DNA from: Siderastrea siderea
Taxonomy: Eukaryota > Cnidaria > Anthozoa > Scleractinia > Rhizangiidae
DNA length: 64,000 nucleotides
Assembly (NCBI GenBank): GCA_964030785.1
Contig: OZ034972.1
Coordinates: 20,798,183 to 20,862,182, forward strand
Direction: 5' to 3'
A program made the translations under genes and the position numbers. This document shows positions 28,201-40,200 of the stretch, piece after piece. A model generated the notes under the pieces. That model did no database searches and was not told where the DNA came from. It worked only from the letters and a program-made list of their open reading frames with translations. Within the stretch, counting starts at the first letter, position 1; each line of letters begins with the position of its first letter.

Positions 28201-31200
28201 CTGCAGTTTATGTAATGTTATAATTATTACCTTTCCTAGTCACGTTTGCACGGTATGCCAGAGGCTTGGCAAGCGCGTAGTGGCGATCACAGCTCATAAC
28301 AGCGAGATCAGCCAATGACAATCCAGTAAAGAAATATTCAGTCAACCTAAACGCCTGAAACAGTTCAGCCTGGTGGTCGCAGGATTCATAGATTCGGTGA
28401 ATTGTCAAACGCCATGCAATGAAAACCGGCTGAACTACTAAGCCGGTGAAACAATCTGTAATGGCCAGACTGCACAGCAGAATGTTACACGGTCTTTGCA
28501 GCGAGGGTGTCTTGGTAACAGCTACAATGACAGCCAGATTTCCAAGAAACGCAAAGACACAGAAAGGTACATTGATGGCGCACAAAATAACATCAGTTAT
28601 GAATGCGGCGGTGTCGTTGCTGGGGATTTGTAACCAGTAAGGCAAACCACATATTGTGCTGTTCTTACTTTCAGCCATTCCTGTAAGACATAAATCAAAT
28701 AGAATTACATGATAGCAATATCATTTTATTTAAGACAAAAGGGGCTACGTCTTTTAAGTTTATTTGTGTTATCAACTAAATAATTACTCTAAAGCTTCTT
28801 ACCTTCAAAACTGTTCTCGGTAAAATCTGGCTACAAAAACTGGAACTCAATTTCCCAGTACAATTAACGTTTGGACCACAGTAGTGTATTCGGTAAATTT
28901 ATACGAGCTGTTTGAAAGGATCACTGAGAATGTTTTGTTATGGTAATTAGGTGGAAGTAACTTCATATAGTAGTTAACTGGGATTTAACGTCGTTGAGTT
29001 TTTAATAATATAACGACTTATGGAAGTCAAGTATTTCTGTACCAAGATGTGGATTTGCATATGAATAAAAAGTTTGGCAAGAGTAGCAAAACTTCCACAG
29101 TTGTAGTTTTTCGTCTCGCTTATCGCGGCTAATTTTAATTTTAGCTTCATGTGTTTCCTGACAGAAAATGTCATCTATTCTTAAACTTAGATGTTGTTGA
29201 AACATCAACCAGAGATTTTAATCACTCTTGTAGCTGATGTCAGATCTGGAGCTAACCAAAGTAGGCGGCGCTCTTACAAACATGTACAAGTAATTCAGTG
29301 GAAAACAGAGAAAGTAGGTGGCTTCTTAAGGTGGGATGGACGTAAGAGCACCGCCAACAATCGCCTTCTGATGAGACAGCTGTAAACTGTTCACATTTTT
29401 CCTCTTCCAGCAGAATTGAAAGCTTACTTTCAATTCGTCAGGAAGAATGAAACGAAAATCTTATAAGAGACACAATAGTAATGCATATACAGCTTCTGAC
29501 ACTGTAAACAACCTATCCTTTCTTGATATTGTAAAGAAAAATACGAACGCTACCGTGTTAATAGTTTTCACCCACCTACTGTATTAACATTTTAATTAGG
29601 TAATTAAATACTAATTTTGACAAGGACAAGTACAGTCAACATACATTTATACAAAAACTCAAGCTGTGAACGCTTTTTTCCTTCTGTGGCGTGATGTGAA
29701 TTATATTAGAGAAATTAAACTTTCATTTCTTCTAGATGATTTATAAAACGAATAGATGTTTATTTCATCTTTATACCTATGAAGGTTTCCACAAAGTTAA
29801 CAAATCGTTAAATTGCGTGTATATTCCTTGTTACCCTCCATGGAAAACCCAAACCACAATTTTCGTCCACTTTATATTCCAATTTTCTAATTAAGCGTTT
29901 AAACATTAATCTTGGTTGCAAAGTGCGTGCTAGCTGTAAACTGTTATTTCTGTTCCCTTATGTCGAATACGTCCCGCAACAGAATTCGACGCCTGAGCTT
30001 ACGTTTTCTGGTTCTGTGAATAAACCGTCAACTAAATGTTAACAAACACAACATACCTCTCTCTAGTTTCACTAAAAAGGTTTTACCCTTTCACCTTATA
30101 AATATTGCGGGGATGTTTGCTGGTTAGAGCAACACTATAATTTACAGGTGACAATCGAGCTTTATCCTGTTATTTATTTATTTATTTATTTTGGTGTTGT
30201 TTGACAGAAATCGCATTCTTTAATTTCTATAGGCCTGTTTGAAACAGGCCAAATCTGCTTTAGCTTAGACTTTATAAAAAGGAAGTGAGAACTCCATTTA
30301 CTTTTACACGAAATGTCCACAAAGCAAGTTTCTGTGGTCTAGAAACTCACATATGACATTTCGGTAAAGCACCAGTTCCCCTTAAATAAAGTTAAATTTT
30401 GCTAACACTTCAAATAGCACATCAGATCAATTTGCTGTACATTGTCGGGATCCACATAAATGCGGAAATGGGTATATGTGAACTGATGGAGGATCCCAAC
30501 GAAATACTGGAGAGCAACCATGCAATAGACCAGCATTACACCCACTTCAAGGGGGGGGGGGGGGGAAGAGGTGGGAAGGAGTAGTGATACTCCTAGACAC
30601 TCCATGCTGGTCGTTAAATCACTACATTCCCCAATCCGTACGTTAGCAGGGAACTTTCTACCCTCCTATTTTTCTTACAGTATACGTCTCGGTAATTTCC
30701 GCAGATGTTTTTGAATGACTATGAAGATGTTCCTCTAGAGGCGCTGACGTATCTCACTGGACAGTGCAACTACGGCGGAAGAGTCACCGATGAAAGAGAT
30801 AGGTTAGAGTCAACATTTATTGAGCACGTGGAGGTGTTACTAAGTAGTGAGTTGCACGGGTTTCTTATCTCAAGATGACGTGGTAATAGTCTAACTAAGA
30901 ATAAGTCTTGTCGCCGTATTTCACGTCATTTTGTGGAAAGCAATCCCACTGCAACTAGAGCCTGGTTTAAAAACCAGAGTGCGCTGGTTCTTAAACCTGA
31001 CTTACGAGACTTAAATCCTATGAGCAAAAAGTCTGGTTAACCCTGGTATTCCTGTTAACCCTTGTAACCTAGGTTGTCAGGTTACCAGGGCTTAACCATT
31101 ATTTGAAAAGCCTGGGCCAACCTGGGTTATCCTGATAACCCTGCTAAGTCTGGTAACCCTGGACTTCGAGTTACTATGGTTTAGCCTGCCTGTAAAAGGT

Positions 31201-34200
31201 CAGGGTAACCCTGGTGAGCCTGGCTGACAGATTGTACTGAGAACCAGGGTTACCAAATTCAACCTAGTCACGTCAGAAATTACAGTGTTTTGTCATTCCA
31301 AATGAGGGATGTCGTTGTGCAAAAAAGCGTCCAGTTGGTTATTTTATTGTTTCCTTACTTCTGCCTGTCAGTACTATTTTTTGCCGAAGACCATGACAAG
31401 GTTAACTGCCCGCGTTAAAAATTTACAGACAAGTGTATGGAAAACGAAAAATGTGACGGACTTTTGCTCCCTATCCCTCATTCAACCATTGCCAAACTGA
31501 AAACTGCGACCTAGTCTGTTAAACTCAGGAATGTTTCTGGCAGGAACGCTAATTCCCTATGGTCTTTGGAGAACAAAAGAGTGTCCAGCAAATTTTTTTT
31601 TATGCTGGTACGGCTAACTTTTTTTTGCACGTGAAAATGTTCTGGGCTGTTTAAAAACGAAGATATGTCTTCCCTCTCTTTTTTGGTAGCCAAAGACCAC
31701 ACCAACAAAAGAAGAAAAATTGTAAACACATCTTGGAAAACCTAGTTTTTGTAGTCCTCAAGAAGAAGACAATCGCATTTTCCCGAGACGTAGAAAAAGT
31801 GAAACGTTTTCGGTTAAAATTGAGTTAAAGCAAACACGTCTGTGCGTGGCCTGGGTTTAAAATGGAAAGCGCGTGAAAACACTTATTACTCTCCCTCTGA
31901 TTTTATTCACGTTTGCTTCTGTAGGCGTCTTATCTTGAGTATTCTATCCATATTCTACTGCCGAGAGGTCACCGAAGATGAAAATTACAACTTCTCCAGC
32001 AGTGGTTCCTACTTCGCACCGCCAGAGGTATGTCAGCTCAAAGACGAAAGTGATAGTCTTAACCGAGAGCACGAGACCCAGTGACTGTGGTTCGCTTTGT
32101 AGAACAAGTTTCGGTAATCTATGTGAAAGCTTAGGTAACGTTGCTAACATTGGTTTCGGCTTAAACATGGAATTCGTTTGAGAAAACCTTTCGTAATCTT
32201 AGAATCAGTTTATGCACATTGCCGTTCTACAAATTAAGGAAACATTTCCTCGTTTGTTACAGTTTGTAGTAAACCATTGCAAACTGTAATGAATTATGTT
32301 TCTGAATATCGGGTATTTTTATATCTTAGTGCAGTACATTAAACTCCCACCTTAAGGGCCAACAAAAGAAAAAATCATGATAACTAGAAAGGAAAAGAGG
32401 TAATTATATGAGAAAGAGTTCCCTTTTACCTTTAGTTTCTAGTCATCTGTCCTTGTTTTCTGTTTTACTTGACCGCCATGCCTTTTTAATCTTTTTTCCT
32501 CAATGTTGTGTAAGCCTGAATAGCGTGGCCAATCGTTCCTATTGCTGCATTTAAGACTCACTTATTTCATAATCTGAACGCAGGGTCCTTACGAAAGTTA
32601 CTTGGAGTACATCCGGAGCCTTCCACTGACACCACACCCTGAGGTGACTTAACAATTCTCGTTCAAGTTCATAGTCAATTTTCTGTTAACTTTTACGTTG
32701 CTGTTTATTGTCAGTTTCTGGTTTAATTGACAACTGTTTGTTTTAATTGACAGCTGTTTGCTTTAATTGGCAGCTATCCACTATGATTTACAGCTGTTTA
32801 CAACCATTTTTGTTGTAATTGACAGGTGTTTGGGTTACATGAGAACGCGGACATAACAAAGAATCAGCGCGAAACGCAACAGCTCTTTGACGGAATTCTA
32901 CTAACACTTCCCCGGCAGGTAGGAATTCTGCATAACATATTCCCTTCCCCAACAATGCCAAACACGACGTCTATTGTCATTGAAGGTCATTTTCTTTTGA
33001 ATATTTTTAACTAAAATAGAAACGAAAACATATGTTGCAAGTTGTATTATACTGATATTTCTACAAAACTTATATTTCCCACAATTCAATCTTATCTTAG
33101 ACGTCCAGTGGGGGCAAGTCATCTCAAGAGGTGATCGAGGATTTGGCTTCCGACATTTTGTCCAAGATACCTTTTCCCTTTGATACTGAAGTGGTTCAGG
33201 TGAGTTGTGAGTTGTCAATTTACGAACCGTTTAAAAGCCTTGATGTGAAGGGCAACTTTCAACGGAATGTTGTTGAGTCAAAAGGCTTGTTACATTAAAA
33301 CAAAAACTCTTTTACATTAGTTACACTAACATTAGGGTTGAATGTTGCAGGTTTGTTGCAACAAATATATCTAGCGTTAGTCATTCTTGTTGAAAACGAT
33401 ACACTCGGAACTTTTTGTTTTATTGTTTTATTGATTGTGATGCCTTTGTGGACACAAGATACCCAGAACTTATGACATTATTGTAGATGCTTTCGACTCA
33501 AAAATTGTTCCCTTGTTATTTAGTTAGAACTCGCACTTCGCGAAAATTATATCAGCCTATAATAATCGTGTTGTAAAAGAGCAAGTAACTAGAACTCTTG
33601 GAAAATTCTTATAACCAGACCCGAAATATTTTTGCAGAAAAAGTACCCCGTGCTGTATGAAGAATCCATGAACACCGTGCTGCTTCAAGAACTTATCAGG
33701 TATGACTTCATGTAACAGGTAAAATGAGGATTTTATCAAGTGACGAGGGGACGTTTTGCAGCTCACACGTGCAAACCGAGATGCCAAAAAAATGCCAAAA
33801 AAAAAAACCTACCGAAGGGAAGTAAATTTTGAAAGACGGAAAACTCTTCCTACATCTTGAAAAAGAATGTATATGCTAATGTGACTTATATACTGCATTT
33901 TCCATATGTACGTGTTAAAATACGCTTCACAGCAAGTGAATAGTGAGATCTGACGTTAAGCCGCAATCGGCAGCCGGAGACTGTGAGGTGCGGAATATGA
34001 TCCGAGGGTAGGGAATATTAGGCTTGCTAACCTTAGCGGCACTATTTATGGCTTTATTGGACTAATAATAGTTGTCTTAGCTTAATTCATTTAGTGCAAA
34101 GTTTTTACTTCTATTTCACTTTTGTTTCTTCCAGATTTAATCGCTTGACAGGTGTTGTTCGATCAAGTCTTCAGAATATTCAGAAAGCCATTAAGGTGAA

Positions 34201-37200
34201 TGGCAATCTTTTTGCCTGATGACTTTGTCGCTGAAAATGTTTGTAACTCTTTGCTTCCTAAGTTAAATTGTCCAAAACGAGAATAATAAGACAGACTTCT
34301 CAACGCTGAGTGGTAGGACTTGACCGCCAGTGACGATTTGTACTCTAAGGAAACGGTCTTTGGTGACCTAGAGAACTGAACTGACAGCAAAATCCGTGGT
34401 CTTCTTTGTGCAGGTGTCCACCGTAAGGTACTTGTGGTTGTAATGGTGCCGTGTGTCTGTTAAGGGAGTGGACGGTAGATGAATAAATATTAGAGGCATG
34501 GGCTGCCTCCAAAAGTTAAATGGTTCTTTTTTGTGCTTTTGATATTATCAAGTCTGTAACGTCAAACAAGAAGTGCTGTTATTAGACTAAAGAGCTCTTC
34601 GTCCGTAGTGAGAAAACGAAGGCAAAATTCTACTTCCGGTCGCTGTTGTCTGCACTCATAATGTTTTTATGAAATTGTTTTTTTTTTCGTCATTTCCCAG
34701 GGTCTGGTTGTGATGTCGTCAGAGCTGGAGGACGTTTTTGGAAGCATGATGGTGGGCAGGGTGAGTAATTCATAGTCTGATAATCAATGCAAACTGTGTT
34801 CGAAGAGTAAGGAGCCGCTTACTAGGTGGTGCAGGCCTTCACGGGCATGACGTGCGTACATTTGGTTTAATGCAACTATTTCTTTGTTGAATACGTGAAG
34901 GTCTGTTCATGTCCATCCCTTTTTCTCTAGTTTGCAACAGTGCATGAAAGCATTTTTCTTACATTTTTCCGCACCCATGGAGCAGACGTTTAACTAGCCG
35001 TATAGACTTGTTGCTTTTCTATCCAGAGACGAGCACGTGTTGTTTCTTTTGTGATATCTTCGTCGAATTACTTGAGAATTCAATAAAACATGCGCTACAG
35101 CATTGCGGGACGTTATCACACGTCACAACGTCATCGTCAGAGTGGGTCACGTTGCCTAAAAAAGCTCTGAGGGACAACTGCTAGCTCATTTGAACTATTC
35201 TGGGATTGGGACCCTCCGAGAGCAGTCACTTCCTCTTTCCCTGAAATGGACTCCTCAAACGTTATGTCACCGACAGATGTATACATGTTGTCGTTCGCAG
35301 GTTCCCAGCATGTGGGCGGCCAAGTCTTACCCGTCATTAAAGCCGCTTGGCAGTTACGTGGCGGACCTTGTAGCACGGTTAAGATTTTTCAAGGTAATCT
35401 TTACATTGCTTGTTTACTGTAAGAGCTCTGTTAAATGGGAGATTTCAAATAGATGTGGTTTTTCGTAGCGGAAACCTCGGGAGACGAGCACGTTTAGTTC
35501 AACGGTTAGACAGATTAGATATACAAGCTTCATAGTTAGCAAGTTGTCTTTTTCTTCTGTTCAGGAAATTAGGTAGCTTTCAGTTCAATTTCAGTTTCTT
35601 TTTTTTTTCGGGGGGGGGGGGTGAGAGGTTTGCATATTTAAGAAGAAAACGTAACATCCTCTTTTACGTTATTTCTGAGTCGTTTGCTTTAGCAATTGAT
35701 TCTTTGTGTTTGTCTTTTGTCAGACCTGGGTTGATGAAGGTTCTCCTAATGTGTTTTGGATCTCAGGATTCTATTTCACCCAGTCCTTTCTCACAGGTAA
35801 GTGCATGGCTTGAACTTGGGTGAATCCGCCGTGACAAAACATCAGTTTGCTTAATTGTTGTCTAATTGTTGTCCTCGAATTTTGAGCGGTTTTTTTATGA
35901 GGCGTTTCTATGAATTTAAAACTGCTTGTTGAAAAAAGAACCAGGCCGGAGGAAAACTCGCGATACAAAACGAAAACCAACAATAACGCAACCCACATTC
36001 GAAGAGAATAAACGTTTTACTCAAGTTTGTTTATGAGATGCAAGCTGCCGAGTATGGCTGAATAATTCCTAAAACTGAAACTATGTAAGGAGGTAAATTA
36101 CTTCGTTGAATATCTCAAGTGACAGGGAGAGGGTGGCCCGCATGCAAATGCCGGAGTTGACACCATATATGTGGGGTGAGTTTGTTGTTGGTTCTTGTCC
36201 TTTCGATCCAGAATCTGAGGGCCACAGGTTTTTGAGTCGTTAAGACTGTTACTTTCATTCTTGTTAAACAAAGTTGATTTTTTATTTTTAATTCTGTTCA
36301 ATTCATGGTTCCTGAGATTGTGAACGGAAATAACAAGGGATTAAATTCATACGACCATTTGTCGCCTGTGAACTTTATTCGCTCGCGTTACCGATTTAAC
36401 GAATGATGTCTTAAGCTTTTCACTAGTGAACTTGTATGTCTCGTCCTCTTGGATAACTGCTCAAAAATGTTACTTTTGTTTCTAAATTAAATCCTCATTA
36501 CAATAAAATATACAAACTTCGTCTTTTTGAGTACTTTCTTTGATGTTTGCCAACGAGAAAATGAACAAGTGAGGGTAAAGAGTTACTTTCCATAAAGTAA
36601 TTTCTGTACGTCAGGGTCAAATCCTTGGAACTGAGCTCCGTTTCCCTTGGATACTGTATACTGCACCACGACTTAAGCAATTCGCGCCAACTTGTCTCCG
36701 GTTTAACACTTGGCTTTATTGTTTGCAAAAGTGAATACCGCAAAGTACAAAAAATTCAATGTTGTGAATGCCAAAATGGCCTAAACAGAATGCATAAACA
36801 TTTCAGGAGCGATGCAGAATTTTGCTCGGCGCTACAAGATTCCCATCGACCACTTGGGATTTGAATTTGAAGTGACAGATGAGGAACAGGACATGAAGCA
36901 CAAACCTGTAAGTTCTCACTTAAGATGAGCAACGGCCTTGCTCTTATGAATCTGGCTGAACAACCAAGAATCACAATCATGGCGATTTACAGACAATTTT
37001 GACAATGTGAATATGGTCTGATGTTAGGTGACGAAAGCTTCTCAGGCAGTCGATTTCAGTTCCTCGTTGATCTCATCTCACCACCATATTTGCATAATAT
37101 AAATACTTTGCGTTCCACGGGTTACAATCCTCCTGTAGTGGGTTTGATGTGTTACGAGCGAGTGAAAGTAAATGGAATGACACCTTGACGAATCTTGCAC

Positions 37201-40200
37201 GTTTTGTTATCACAGTCTTACTCTCTTGTACAAAATTTCCATGCATGACGCTCAGCTGCTCTGTTTGTTGACATGTTTGTTTGTTTGTTTGCTTGTTTGT
37301 TTGTAGGAGGACGGTGTGTACGTGAAAGGCCTGTTTATGGAGGGAGCCAGATGGGACAAAGTTAACAAGGTTTGCTTTGTTACCGTGTGGCTTATTTCTC
37401 TGTTGTCCTCCTTTTTTTCGTTTGCTGTAGACATACCGAGGAGGGCAGTTGTTGTGGGTGGCTATTTTGTAGGCCACAATCTGCCTTCTGCCTTCTGCCT
37501 TCAGAGACTGCTATTTAAAGGACATTTGCTCTACACAAGGATTTGCCTTCATTTTGAATCTAGAGTTCGGCTACTACATGAAGAGTTTTGTGAAACATCC
37601 TTTGCTGTTACCAAACTTTTGGAAATAATGTCCGAAATTTGAAAAAGTATTCTACTAAATATTTACTAAGAGTGTCAATAACTAAAGGCTTTTAAAGGGG
37701 CAGTGTAGTGGAGTTTTTGTTGGCTTTTCGGTCAAAAATGTGGTTAATTCATCTGTAGGTACCTTGGTCATATATGAATGGCTATGGGACGATACCAAGT
37801 ACCAGTACTAGGATGCTCTGTTCTTTAATACGCTCAGCCCAGACATTCAAAATTCAATAAGTGTTACGACTTTTAATAACAAGTTGAAGAAATACCTTCT
37901 TACTTAATTTCTACCTTCCCCGATTCCCCCTTTTATTTTTTCTTTTCTATTAATTTTTGTTTTCACTTTTTTTTTCGCTTCGTGTTATCGTCTAGTATCG
38001 GTAATTGTTATTTTACCTATCGTGCCACTGTCGTTCTATTAATCTTTGTAATTTAACATTATTTTGGGAGCGCAAGCTGTATAGGCTTCATGGTTTCATT
38101 TGGCCTTCCTCGCCATTTTCCTTCATGCAGTTCTTTTTCAACGATTCTGTAATTTACATTTGCTGGCAAATAAATAAGAAAAAAAATTTTAAAAGAAAGA
38201 ATGAGCCAAAATAGCACACACAAAGGAAGAACCCGAAAACGTCGGCCCGACTTTTGGAACCCATTTCCGTCATGGCCTTTCAAAGCCAAAGAAAAGCCAT
38301 TTTTAACGAATCTGGCAAATGTCATAATTTTTTGTGGCTTGTATTGATGCAAATGTATTTTTGGGCTTCTCAAAGTGATACTAATTTAATCCATTTAATC
38401 CAATGCATTGCTCTGTTTTTGCAAATAAAGATACGCTGAGTTGTTAACCCAAACAGTTTCCAGTTTGTTTTCTTTGTTTTGAAGAAAATCGAAGTCCGTA
38501 ACCAGGATTCATGATAAAAATAAGAATAAAACGTTCTGTGGTTAAACAAAAAAAAGGAAAGAAAGCTATAAGCTTTCGACTACCGTCCTGTTGTCTTCAA
38601 CGGATAGAAAGAGCGACTTGACCCTCAAAAAGCCGCAAGAAGTTTTGAATCGTGTCCTGATATGCTCTTAACGAGTTGTTTTGAATGTTGCTCTACCTTA
38701 GGTTGTTGGTGAATCACTTCCAAAGATGCTCTACGATCCTGTGCCAATTGTATCCTTTGTTAGCAAACAGTTTTCACTCCCTCCAGTGACCATCACAGCC
38801 GACATTTAACTCGGTTTCCTCAGCACGAAGTGTGGGGGCGCGGTGGTGTACTGGTTAGCGCCTTGGACTTCAGATCTGAAGGTCGTTGGTTCGACGCCCA
38901 GTCCCTGCCATCGTGTTGTTTCCTTAGGCAAGAATACCCCACATTGTCTCTCTCCACCCAGGTGTATAAATGGGTACCGGCGACATACTGCTGGGGTAAC
39001 CCTGCGATGGACTAGCATCCCATCCAAAGGGGGAGTAGCAACACTCCCAGTTGCTTCATGCTACAGAAACCGGGATACGCTCCGGCCGTGTGGACCTCTT
39101 TGGCTCGTGTGCTACTTAACCTACCTCAGCACGAAGTAGCGTGGCGTAATACTGCCCCCCCCCCCGAATTGGGATGCTAGTCAATCGTGATGTTACTCAA
39201 GGCATTTTGTTAGGTGTTTCGTGACAATTTGCCGGTACCCATTTATAAACCTGGCTGGAGAGAGACAATGTGGAATTAAATGACTTGTCTAAGGAAACAA
39301 TACAAAAAAGAGATTAGACGCTTGACGAGCTAACCATTTGTTAACCATTTGAACAATTCTAATTAATAATGATTTGGAGAGACATAAACAAGTAAAGACT
39401 AACGAGATTAAGTTCCAACGTTTTGGCGTCTTCATGACGCCATTATCAAGGAATGATTTGATGAATACAATGCGAGTTATAAAGAGTTCAGGTCAGATAA
39501 ATTTACATAAAAGAAGTCAAACTAGCCAAAAACTTTAGCACGGATGGAATCCGATTGTACATTCAAGTACGGCCTTAATTGCAGGAACAAATTTGATTGC
39601 GGTTTAAATTAACGAAATGTTATACATCAAGCAATTAACACCGTGCTTGAATGTACAATCGGATTCCATCCGTGCTAAAGTTTTTGTTTAGTTTGAATTC
39701 CTTTATGTAAATTTATCTGACCTGAACTCTTTTTAACTTGCACTGTATTCATTAAATCATTCCTTGATAATGGCGTCATGAAGTCGCCGAAACGTTGGAA
39801 CTTAATCTCGTTAGTTTTTAATTGAACAATTATTTATTTAGTAAATTACCATACCGCTTGTGTTTAACTGTAACATTACGTAATGTGTACTGACGCTACG
39901 GTATGGAGTTTTCTTGACAGTGTAACAGATTTGGCTGAAACCGGGCAAAACAGCGGATTTTGAAGAAAGTGCGACATATTCGTGCCCAGGTAAGTACAAG
40001 GTTTTTCAAAAGTGTGTGTAATGTTAAACTGATAGTGGAGAGTCGGGATACGTTTTTTGACTGATCTTAAAAGCGGGATTCAAAAAATGTCACGATTAAC
40101 AACCTACACAAAAGAAGACTCGAACTAAAGGTTTTACTTAGGAAAACCATACAATGGGTGCAATGAAAACAGAAACTTGTAATATGGAGAAGATGCCCTA

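Larger units (their letters stand above)
22960..30545. repeat. Tandem segmental duplication of a GPCR locus (two ~3.5-kb copies)
   Basis: Copy A (about 22960-26520) and copy B (about 27105-30545) align with an offset of ~4.1 kb across exon 2, intron, exon 1 and long 5' flanks. Shared non-coding landmarks include TAGGCCTGTTTGAAACAGGC (~26139 and ~30230) and AATAGACCAGCATTA near each distal end. Each copy is preceded by the ~105-bp array, or lies next to it. Confidence 0.8.

Noticed and set aside
39740..39815. Hammerhead ribozyme-like CGAAAC core in the foldback
   Set aside because: The required CTGATGA core is missing, and the similarity is limited to CGAAAC.
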